Translations under genes and position numbers: made by a program
Notes under the pieces: model-generated
Told to the model about the DNA's origin: nothing
Databases searched by the model: none
Seen by the model: only the letters and a program-made list of their open reading frames with translations
Shown: positions 1-5,048 of the stretch, piece after piece
Layout of the letters: every line of letters starts with the position of its first letter
How positions within the stretch are numbered: the stretch's first letter is position 1
NCBI GenBank assembly: GCA_009701945.1
Contig: WLJF01000063.1
Location: forward strand, 1 to 5,048
DNA: 5,048 nucleotides
From: Actinomycetota bacterium
GTDB lineage: Bacteria > Actinomycetota > Actinomycetes > Nanopelagicales > Nanopelagicaceae
Direction: 5' to 3'

Positions 1-954
1 AAGGTCTATGTCGAAAAGCATTTCCCTGCTCGCGCAAAGCAAGAGATGAAGGTCTTGGTCGATTACCTCCTTGAGGCATATCGCTTAAGTATCCTGGAGC
101 TGCCGTGGATGTCTGATGCCACAAAGCAGAAGGCGCTGGAGAAGCTCAAGAAGTTCACTCCCAAGATTGGCTATCCCGATAAGTGGCGCGATTACTCAAC
201 CCTTGAAATCTCAGCCGATGATTTGATTGGCAACCTCTGGCGCATTGCAGAGTTTGATCATGCCTATGCGATTGCAAAGATTGGTGCCCCTGTCGATCGC
301 GATGAGTGGCATATGACTCCTCAGACTGTTAATGCCTATTACAACCCGCTGGCTAATGAGATCGTCTTTCCAGCTGCCATCTTGCAGCCACCCTTCTTTG
401 ATCTCGATGCTGAGATGGCTGCCAACTATGGCGGAATCGGTGCCACTATCGGCCATGAAATCGGCCACGGCTTTGATGATCAAGGCTCTAAATATGATGG
501 CGATGGCAACATGGTCGATTGGTGGCTTGATGAGGACCGCGCAAAGTTTGAAGAGCTCACCAGCGTCCTTGTTAAACAATTTGATGCGCTCTCACCTGAG
601 AGCACACCTGATATCCACGTTAATGGCGCCTTCACATTGGGTGAGAACATCGGTGACTTAGGTGGCCTTGCAATCGCCTATAAGGCCTATCAATTGGCCC
701 TCAAGGGCGCACAAAGCCCTGTGATCGATGGATTTACGGGTGATCAACGCTTCTTCCTCTCCTATGCGCACTCATGGCGCAATAAGAACCGCCCTGAAGA
801 GGTGCGCCGTCGCATTGCAATCGACCCACACTCCCCTGATGAGTTCCGTTGCAACCAGATTGTCCGCAATGTCCAGGAGTTCTATGACGCATTCTCGCTA
901 ACTGAAAAAGATCAGCTCTGGCTAGCGCCTTCCGAGCGCGTTCGGATTTGGTAA
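1..954 (+). CDS. M13 family zinc metallopeptidase (neprilysin/PepO-like), C-terminal part
   Basis: The reading frame is open from base 1, so the gene starts left of the window; the ATG at 46 is internal. About 317 residues are visible, roughly the C-terminal half of a family whose members are usually about 650 residues. Visible catalytic features, numbered from base 1, are the substrate-binding NAYYN motif (residues 111-115), the zinc motif HEIGH (152-156, bases 454-468) with its two histidines and catalytic Glu, the third zinc ligand Glu215 in ENIGD, and DPHSP (275-279), whose His277 matches the transition-state His of neprilysin, followed by an Arg at 283. The protein ends in VRIW, like the family's C-terminal tryptophan. 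All key residues are present, so the enzyme should be active as an endopeptidase on short peptides. Whether it is secreted, membrane-anchored or cytosolic cannot be judged because the N-terminus is missing. The next gene follows after 16 bases. Confidence 0.96.
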   Translation, partial: KVYVEKHFPARAKQEMKVLVDYLLEAYRLSILELPWMSDATKQKALEKLKKFTPKIGYPDKWRDYSTLEISADDLIGNLWRIAEFDHAYAIAKIGAPVDRDEWHMTPQTVNAYYNPLANEIVFPAAILQPPFFDLDAEMAANYGGIGATIGHEIGHGFDDQGSKYDGDGNMVDWWLDEDRAKFEELTSVLVKQFDALSPESTPDIHVNGAFTLGENIGDLGGLAIAYKAYQLALKGAQSPVIDGFTGDQRFFLSYAHSWRNKNRPEEVRRRIAIDPHSPDEFRCNQIVRNVQEFYDAFSLTEKDQLWLAPSERVRIW

Positions 955-970
955 AGGTAGAATCACACTC

Positions 971-1501
971 ATGAAAAAACTTTCTCGTAAGCAGTGGATC
1001 ATCATCGCTGTCGTAGTCCTTATCGGCGGAGCAATCCTTCGCTCCGTCACTAATGGTGGCTCTGATGCCCCTGTCGATGCAGCAGCTTTGGTTCAAGAAG
1101 AAGCTCCCGTTGCAACCATCGCCTTCGACTCACCACTTGACCTCGGAGGCGGAGTCTTTGTCACCGTCTCTTCTCCTTCACGTTTTTCACCAACGACTTT
1201 TATGACCAATATTGATCAGAAGCCAAAGACTTCAAACTCATTTGATGTCATCATCAAAAATGGTGGAAAGACTCCTCTTGATTTCACCACTGTCTCATTG
1301 CAGGCAGCATCTGGTGCCAATGTCTGCTTCGATGTCTTGGGAGACCTTGATATCAATGGTGCACCAACAGAAGCTCTGAAAGCTGGCTCTGAAGTCAGCT
1401 ATAAGTATGGAGTTGGCTGCCAGGCAGCTGCAGGAGATCCACTGACTCTCACAGTTCGCATCGGCGAATCCACTGTGCAGGTAGATGGAAAGCTCGCATA
1501 A
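971..1501 (+). CDS. Membrane-anchored protein of unknown function, DUF4352-like outer domain
   Basis: This 176-residue protein begins with a positively charged stretch (KKLSRK) and one hydrophobic segment (about residues 9-24), predicting a cytoplasmic N-terminus and an exported body. There is no lipobox cysteine, so it is probably an uncleaved anchor, though a signal peptide is possible. Residues 25-50 are a low-complexity Ala/Val/Asp linker. Residues 50-172 look like a beta-rich Ig-like domain: a conserved-looking stretch NGGKTPLDF (97-105), then a turn before an LKAGSEVSYKY segment (136-146), the pattern seen in DUF4352 proteins. Two cysteines, C119 and C150, could form a disulfide outside the membrane. 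A weak AAAGG (953-957) lies 13 bases before the ATG, a rather long spacing, but no better start is visible. It probably shares a transcript with the peptidase upstream. The family assignment rests on pattern only and the function is unknown. Confidence 0.85.
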   Translation: MKKLSRKQWIIIAVVVLIGGAILRSVTNGGSDAPVDAAALVQEEAPVATIAFDSPLDLGGGVFVTVSSPSRFSPTTFMTNIDQKPKTSNSFDVIIKNGGKTPLDFTTVSLQAASGANVCFDVLGDLDINGAPTEALKAGSEVSYKYGVGCQAAAGDPLTLTVRIGESTVQVDGKLA

Positions 1502-1532
1502 ACTTAACTAATCAAGAGCGTATTGAAATAAG

Positions 1533-1560
1533 AAAGCCCCGGCCAATTGGTCGGGGCTTT
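1533..1560. terminator. Rho-independent terminator between converging genes, probably bidirectional
   Basis: Arms 1533-1544 and 1549-1560 pair over 12 positions around an AATT loop, with a GC-rich core (GCCCCG/CGGGGC) flanked by AAA and TTT. In the + strand RNA one pair (1542/1551) is a G-U wobble, so the stem is continuous, and it is followed by TTTACTTATT. In the - strand RNA the same position is an A-C mismatch, leaving nine outer and two inner pairs, followed by CTTTCTTATTT. It lies 31 bases after the stop of the + strand membrane protein and 13 bases after the stop of the - strand ATPase gene, so it can serve both units, perhaps more strongly for the + strand. Confidence 0.88.
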
Positions 1561-1573
1561 ACTTATTGCCTTC

Positions 1574-2560
1574 TTAATCCTCTGGGTAGTGACAAGCGAT
1601 GCGATGGCTTGGATCTGTGCCAATCTGTATCAACTCTGGGACTTGCGTGCGGCACTTATCCTGCGCCTTCCAGCAGCGAGTGTTAAATACACAGCCTGCT
1701 GGTGGATTGACTGGGCTTGGAAGATCACCTTGCAAAATGATGCGCTCGCGCTTTCTACCCTTAATCGGATCTGCAACAGGAACAGCTGAGAGAAGTGCCT
1801 TTGTATAGGGATGGCGAGGATGGGTAAAGAGATCGACTTTCTGGGCCTGCTCCATCACCTTGCCGAGATACATCACAATGACGCGATCTGAGATGTGTTG
1901 AACAACAGAGAGATCGTGGGCCACAAAGATATATGCCATATTGAATTCATCTTGCAAGTCTTCAAGAAGGTTAACTACTTGGGCTTGAATAGAAACATCC
2001 AGTGCTGATACCGGTTCATCGGCAACGATGAGCTTTGGCTTGAGTGCAATTGCGCGAGCGACGCCAATACGCTGGCGCTGGCCACCTGAGAACTCATGGG
2101 GATAGCGGTTAATGTGTTCAGGGTTCAGGCCCACGCGAGCCATCAGGCGCTGCACTTCTGCTTCAACGCCACCGGCAGGAGTGATGCCTTGAATATCAAA
2201 TGCTGCGCCAATAATCGTTCCGACTGTGTGACGAGGGTTTAGGGATGCAAAGGGATCTTGGAAGATCATCTGCATCTGTGAACGCAGTGGCTTCATCTGC
2301 TTTGGCTTTAAGTGTGTGATGTCTTGACCTTCAAAGGTGATCTTTCCCTCTGTTGGCTCATAGAGCTTTAAAATTGTGCGCCCTGCAGTTGTCTTACCGC
2401 AGCCGGATTCACCTACAAGGCCAATAGTTTCACCTGGATAGATTTCTAGGTCGATGCCATCGACAGCCTTGACTGTGCCCTTGACCTTGGAGAATGCACC
2501 ACCGGTTGTTGTGGCGAAGTGCTTCTTTAAGCCTTCAATTTTTAGAACTGGCTGATTCAT
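1574..2560 (-). CDS. dppF: Peptide ABC transporter ATP-binding protein, DppF/OppF type
   Basis: This is the second ATPase of a di/oligopeptide importer, powering transport at the inner face of the membrane. The 328-residue product has Walker A GESGCGKT (50-57), Q-loop Gln101 in IFQDP, signature FSGGQ (157-161), Walker B LIVADEP (177-183) and H-loop His215. After about residue 255 comes the oligopeptide-transporter C-terminal domain, with cysteines C290, C296, C303 and C323 spaced as in family members that bind a [4Fe-4S] cluster. The frame is open further upstream to 2617, but the extra residues resemble no family N-terminus. The ATG at 2560 gives the usual start [15 protein letters not shown] and overlaps the preceding stop as TGATG, so it was chosen. 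It is the last gene of the operon and is followed by the shared terminator. The gene symbol follows family usage; the true substrate (dipeptide, longer peptide or other) is not shown by the sequence. Confidence 0.95.
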   Translation of the reverse strand: MNQPVLKIEGLKKHFATTTGGAFSKVKGTVKAVDGIDLEIYPGETIGLVGESGCGKTTAGRTILKLYEPTEGKITFEGQDITHLKPKQMKPLRSQMQMIFQDPFASLNPRHTVGTIIGAAFDIQGITPAGGVEAEVQRLMARVGLNPEHINRYPHEFSGGQRQRIGVARAIALKPKLIVADEPVSALDVSIQAQVVNLLEDLQDEFNMAYIFVAHDLSVVQHISDRVIVMYLGKVMEQAQKVDLFTHPRHPYTKALLSAVPVADPIKGRKRERIILQGDLPSPVNPPAGCVFNTRCWKAQDKCRTQVPELIQIGTDPSHRIACHYPED

Positions 2561-2562
2561 CA
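2558..2562 (-). promoter_or_regulatory. TGATG stop-start overlap coupling dppD to dppF
   Basis: The TGA of the DppD-type gene (2562-2560) shares its last base with the ATG of the DppF-type gene (2560-2558). Only a weak GGTGG lies six bases before this ATG, so re-initiation by the same ribosome is the likely way the second ATPase is made in step with the first. The overlap also settles the choice of the 2560 start. Confidence 0.85.
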
Positions 2563-3594
2563 GCGGCCACCAATTTCTGTGCGAGCTTTGACAAGTTCTG
2601 CCTCTGTGAGGTGGCAACGTGAGAAGTGCTCTGTAGTTTTGTTCTCAAGTGTCGGCGCTGTTGTGGCACAGAGATTGCCTGCAACGCGATCTGTAAAGGA
2701 ACAACGGGCGCGAAATGAACATCCCTTGGGCAAATTAATCAGCGATGGTGGCTGTCCAGGGATTGCGACAAGACGTTTTGATTCAAGTTCGCCGATCTTT
2801 GGGATTGAGTTCAGTAGACCGATGGAGTAGGGATGATCTGGACGATAGTAGATATCTTCAGCACTTCCGCTTTCGACAATCTTGCCTGCATACATCACGT
2901 TAACGCGATCTGCGACTTCAGCGACAACACCTAGGTCATGAGTGATCAAGATAAGAGCCATATTGAACTCTTTCTGCATTTCACGGATAAGTTGCAAGAT
3001 CTGAGACTGCACAGTCACATCAAGGGCAGTTGTTGGCTCATCTGCAATCAATAGGGAGGGATTATTGATCAAGGCCATTGCAATCATCACGCGCTGGCGC
3101 ATTCCGCCTGAGAATTGATGAGGGAATTCATCCACGCGCTTTGCAGCATCTGGAATACCTACAAGATCGAGCATCTCGATAGCGCGCTTCTTGCCCGCTG
3201 CCTTATCGCCTTCGTTATAGAGAGCCCACGCTTCGATGAGCTGATTACCGATGGAGTAATACGGGTGCAGAGCCGACATCGGATCTTGGAAGATCATCGA
3301 CATCGCCTTGCCGCGCAGCTTGCGAACTACCTCGTCATCGGCTGAGATGACATCGACAGGACCTGAATCAAGATTAAGAAATGCTTGGCCTGTGATCTGT
3401 GTGCGCTTTCGATCATGCAAGCCCATCACAGCAAGTGATGTAACAGATTTACCTGAACCTGATTCACCGACGACGGCAAGTGTTTCACCGCGCGCCACAG
3501 TAAAGGAGATGTCATTAGATGCTTGCACAAGACCATCTTCAGTAGGGAATGCAACGTTGAGGTTCTTAACCTCAAGAAATGGCTTAAGCGTCAT
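2560..3594 (-). CDS. dppD: Peptide ABC transporter ATP-binding protein, DppD/OppD type
   Basis: This is the first ATPase of the importer, expected to pair with the DppF-type partner as a heterodimer under the permeases. Its 344 residues carry Walker A GESGSGKS (43-50), Q-loop Gln103 in IFQDP, signature FSGGM (161-165), Walker B LLIADEP (181-187) and H-loop His219, so nothing needed for ATP hydrolysis is missing. The FSGGM variant is common in the DppD/OppD branch and helps tell it from the FSGGQ of the partner. The C-terminal domain holds C292, C298, C309 and C327, the four-cysteine set that ligates an iron-sulfur cluster in mycobacterial OppD. About 17 residues follow the last cysteine (ending EIGGR), which may be a lineage extension. 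The ATG overlaps the permease stop by four bases. Substrate specificity is not encoded here but in the binding protein. Confidence 0.96.
   Translation of the reverse strand: MTLKPFLEVKNLNVAFPTEDGLVQASNDISFTVARGETLAVVGESGSGKSVTSLAVMGLHDRKRTQITGQAFLNLDSGPVDVISADDEVVRKLRGKAMSMIFQDPMSALHPYYSIGNQLIEAWALYNEGDKAAGKKRAIEMLDLVGIPDAAKRVDEFPHQFSGGMRQRVMIAMALINNPSLLIADEPTTALDVTVQSQILQLIREMQKEFNMALILITHDLGVVAEVADRVNVMYAGKIVESGSAEDIYYRPDHPYSIGLLNSIPKIGELESKRLVAIPGQPPSLINLPKGCSFRARCSFTDRVAGNLCATTAPTLENKTTEHFSRCHLTEAELVKARTEIGGR
3591..3594 (-). promoter_or_regulatory. ATGA start-stop overlap coupling dppB to dppD
   Basis: The start of the DppD-type gene (ATG, 3594-3592) overlaps the TGA of the permease gene (3593-3591). 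A purine-rich GAGAG lies about seven bases upstream inside the permease coding sequence. The arrangement indicates translational coupling and shows that no second permease gene sits between these two. Confidence 0.88.
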
Positions 3595-4595
3595 GAAGCA
3601 ACTCTCACTCGTGGATCGATATATGCATACAAAATATCGACTAGTAGGTTTGCGATAACAACAAATGATGCAGCCAAAATCGTCGTTGCAAGAATTGTTG
3701 GTAAGTCATAATCATTGAGCACCGCTCGAATCGAGAGACGACCTAACCCTGGCAAGTTGAAGATGCCTTCGGTAATGATTGCGCCACCGAGTAACCCGGC
3801 AAAATCAAGTCCGGCAAGTGTGACGATAGGGGCAAGTGCTGCGCGCAGCGTGTGCTTGCGCAGGATATCTCGCTCATTCAAACCTTTAGCACGAGCAGTA
3901 CGTATGTAATCTTCAGAAGAAATCTCAATCACGCTAGATCTCGTAAAACGCGTATATCCGGCTGCATAGAGAAGCGCCAAGGTGATCCAAGGGAAGATGA
4001 AGGATCTAAACCACGCCACAGGATCTTCCAGTGGCGAGACCCACCTTCCCATCTCTAGCGGGTTGATGAGATTAAATTTCAGCGCCACAAAGAGAAGAAT
4101 CAAAATACCTGAGATAAATGTCGGCAGCGATGTGCCGATGAGAACGAATGCTGTGGCACCGCGGTCCTGCCATTCATTCCTCTTTCTGGCTGCGAGGACT
4201 CCAAGACTCACGCCAACCGATAACCAGAGAATAAATGCACCCACGGCAAGCGAGAGTGTCACTGGAAAAGCTTCAGCAATCAGCGTTGTCACACATTCGT
4301 GACGGTTATATGAATAACCAAAAGCTGGAGCTGGGCATTCAAACTTGGCCGCTCCCTCACCGTATTCACGTCCAACAACAAGTCCTTTAACAAAGCGTCC
4401 GTACTGCACGTGCACTGGGACATCGAGTCCGAGGCGGTGGCGGTTAGCTTCAATAACTGCAGGAGAGCACGCCTTACCGCATGTAAGCGCGGCTGGGTCC
4501 ATAGGAAGGACTGCAAAGATGCCAAATACAGACATGCTCACGAGAGTGATGACCAAGAAGGTCGCACTCAATCGGCGAGCTAAGTACTTCAACAT
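3591..4595 (-). CDS. dppB: Peptide ABC transporter permease, DppB/OppB type
   Basis: This 334-residue integral membrane protein forms one half of the peptide channel. It starts directly with an arginine-flanked first helix (about residues 9-30) and a PMDPA motif like the PGDP of DppB proteins, which separates it from DppC proteins that carry an N-terminal extension. Further helices lie at roughly 110-135, 147-172, 198-214, 255-278 and 302-325. The cytoplasmic EAA loop, which contacts the ATPases, is at about 228-256 (EDYIRTARAKGL onward). The long outer loop between helices 1 and 2 (about 31-108) holds four cysteines, C39, C43, C87 and C101. The start at 4595 has an AAGGAG eight bases upstream. 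It lies downstream of the binding-protein gene after a 122-base spacer and overlaps the DppD-type gene. A DppC-type partner is required but is not in the window. Confidence 0.95.
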   Translation of the reverse strand: MLKYLARRLSATFLVITLVSMSVFGIFAVLPMDPAALTCGKACSPAVIEANRHRLGLDVPVHVQYGRFVKGLVVGREYGEGAAKFECPAPAFGYSYNRHECVTTLIAEAFPVTLSLAVGAFILWLSVGVSLGVLAARKRNEWQDRGATAFVLIGTSLPTFISGILILLFVALKFNLINPLEMGRWVSPLEDPVAWFRSFIFPWITLALLYAAGYTRFTRSSVIEISSEDYIRTARAKGLNERDILRKHTLRAALAPIVTLAGLDFAGLLGGAIITEGIFNLPGLGRLSIRAVLNDYDLPTILATTILAASFVVIANLLVDILYAYIDPRVRVAS

Positions 4596-4603
4596 CTTTC
4601 ATT

Positions 4604-4609
4604 CTCCTT
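4604..4609 (-). promoter_or_regulatory. Ribosome binding site of the DppB-type permease
   Basis: AAGGAG on the - strand, eight bases before the ATG at 4595, is the strongest Shine-Dalgarno sequence in the window. Another ATG at 4602 lies too close to it and is out of frame with the permease, so the site supports 4595 as the start. The permease therefore has its own strong translation start, unlike the coupled ATPase genes after it. Confidence 0.8.
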
Positions 4610-4636
4610 AAATCTCATATTGTGTTCTTTCGTAGA

Positions 4637-4672
4637 GTTGCGGGCGGCTCATTTTCTGAAACCGCCCGCAAC
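4637..4672. repeat. GC-rich inverted repeat (hairpin) between binding-protein and permease genes
   Basis: The arms GTTGCGGGCGG (4637-4647) and CCGCCCGCAAC (4662-4672) are perfect 11-base complements around a 14-base loop. In the - strand transcript the hairpin is followed by TCTACGAAAG, with no run of U, so it is not a standard intrinsic terminator. In such importer operons a stable hairpin between the binding-protein and permease genes often protects the upstream mRNA or lets only part of transcription through, which would give more binding protein than permease. That role is inferred here; a protein-binding site is the main alternative. Confidence 0.8.
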
Positions 4673-4685
4673 CTGTTACGAATTG

Positions 4686-4721
4686 CTAATTAACTTTAGA
4701 TAAATCTAAGTTGTTAATTAG
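4686..4721. repeat. AT-rich near-palindrome overlapping the binding-protein stop codon
   Basis: The arms CTAATTAAC (4686-4694) and GTTAATTAG (4713-4721) are perfect 9-base complements. Inside them, in the - strand RNA, five more pairs (4696-4700 with 4705-4709) close a four-base UUUA loop, separated by a small one-by-three internal loop. The TAA stop of the binding-protein gene (4720-4718) lies within the 5' arm of the RNA hairpin, so a terminating ribosome would cover it. It stands 13 bases before the GC-rich hairpin on the transcript. It may be an mRNA-stability or processing structure, or a DNA site for a dimeric regulator. Confidence 0.72.
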
Positions 4722-5048
4722 TTCTTAACGTACAACTGTCCGAAGCCGAAGTTACCTTGTGGCTCCCAGTAGTACACGCCGCCAACCTTAGATCCCCAAA
4801 CTTCTTGGGTCTTTGAGAAGACAGGGCGGATGATCCAGTACTGATCCATAACGTACTGGGACAGTTCCTTCCACATCGCTGCCTGCTTGGTGCGGTTTGT
4901 CTCTACCTTTGCTGCATCTGACTTCTTCTTGAATGCTGCATATGCTGCATCATCCCAGTTCTGTGACAAGTTAAATCCGCCCTCTTTAGTAAAGAGTTCA
5001 GGAATAACTGTTGATGCATTTGCCCAGTCAGCTCCCCAACCAGCAGAT
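4718..5048 (-). CDS. Extracellular peptide-binding protein of an ABC importer (SBP family 5), C-terminal end
   Basis: Only the last 109 residues are visible; the frame is open to the right edge, so the gene begins outside the window. The TTG at 4969 is an internal leucine codon and not a start. The fragment opens with GWGADW (visible residues 3-8), matching the GW-x-AD-aromatic motif of family 5 solute-binding proteins. It continues with a lysine-rich helical stretch with MWKELSQYV (visible residues about 58-66), a region that in the family packs the C-terminal lobe, and ends in GGVYYWEPQGNFGFGQLYVKN-like sequence typical of peptide-binding members. The protein would capture peptides outside the membrane, probably as a lipoprotein, and deliver them to the permeases. 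Its place directly upstream of the DppB-type gene supports this. Ligand choice cannot be inferred from this end of the protein. Confidence 0.9.
   Translation of the reverse strand, partial: SAGWGADWANASTVIPELFTKEGGFNLSQNWDDAAYAAFKKKSDAAKVETNRTKQAAMWKELSQYVMDQYWIIRPVFSKTQEVWGSKVGGVYYWEPQGNFGFGQLYVKN

Noticed and set aside
46..954. ATG at 46 as the true start of the peptidase
   Set aside because: The sequence upstream of it in the same frame (KVYVEKHFPARAKQE) already matches the M13 family, so the gene is simply cut by the window edge.
734..1096. 120-residue - strand reading frame across the peptidase end and the membrane-protein start
   Set aside because: It lies antisense to two well-supported genes and has no recognisable domain or ribosome binding site; the residue mix is typical of a shadow frame.
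2561..2617. Longer N-terminus for the DppF-type ATPase starting at 2617
   Set aside because: The added 19 residues look like no family N-terminus and are an out-of-frame reading of the DppD-type C-terminal end. The ATG at 2560 gives the expected start and a TGATG overlap.
2253..3298. 18-base identical sequence at 2253-2270 and 3281-3298
   Set aside because: It encodes the shared IFQDP Q-loop of the two paralogous ATPases in the same orientation, so it reflects family conservation and not a repeat element.
3308..3658. 116-residue + strand reading frame opposite the DppD-type gene
   Set aside because: It is antisense to a conserved ATPase gene, spans the dppB-dppD junction and shows no family features.
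4596..4636. Possible internal promoter for the permease genes (CAATAT/TATGAG region)
   Set aside because: The -10-like bases are weak and no matching -35 is visible, so a promoter cannot be supported from the sequence.
4718..4969. Separate 83-residue gene starting at TTG 4969
   Set aside because: The frame continues open to the right edge and the extra upstream residues carry the GWGADW motif of the binding-protein family, so the TTG is an internal leucine codon.

Overview
The window looks like part of an actinobacterial chromosome. The reasons are a mid-range base composition, tightly packed genes, a neprilysin-type M13 peptidase, and a peptide ABC importer whose gene order resembles the Streptomyces bldK locus. 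The modest GC and compact spacing would suit a small-genome freshwater actinobacterium (acI/Nanopelagicales-like), but that placement is a guess from style and not from a marker gene.

Left part (1-1501, + strand): the C-terminal half of an M13 zinc metallopeptidase enters from the left edge with its catalytic motifs visible. After 16 bases it is followed by a small single-pass membrane-anchored protein with a probable Ig-like DUF4352-type outer domain. These two probably form one transcription unit. It ends at a strong hairpin terminator (1533-1560) in the 72-base gap between the converging gene sets.

Right part (1574-5048, - strand): a peptide importer operon is read from right to left. It contains the C-terminal end of a family 5 substrate-binding protein (cut by the right edge), a 120-base spacer with two tandem hairpins, a DppB-type permease, a DppD-type ATPase and a DppF-type ATPase. 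The last three genes are coupled by ATGA and TGATG overlaps. Both ATPases have complete nucleotide-binding motifs and a C-terminal four-cysteine domain of the kind that carries an iron-sulfur cluster in mycobacterial OppD. No DppC-type permease lies between DppB and DppD, so it is expected upstream of the binding-protein gene, outside the window.

Together the genes suggest peptide use: an importer brings short peptides in, and a convergently encoded peptidase could cut peptides. The importer's actual substrate cannot be read from this sequence. No mobile element, CRISPR array, tRNA or rRNA was seen. The window is mostly conventional; the points most worth a second look are the two hairpins between the binding protein and the permease, the missing second permease, the cysteines in the permease outer loop, and the unknown membrane protein paired with the peptidase.
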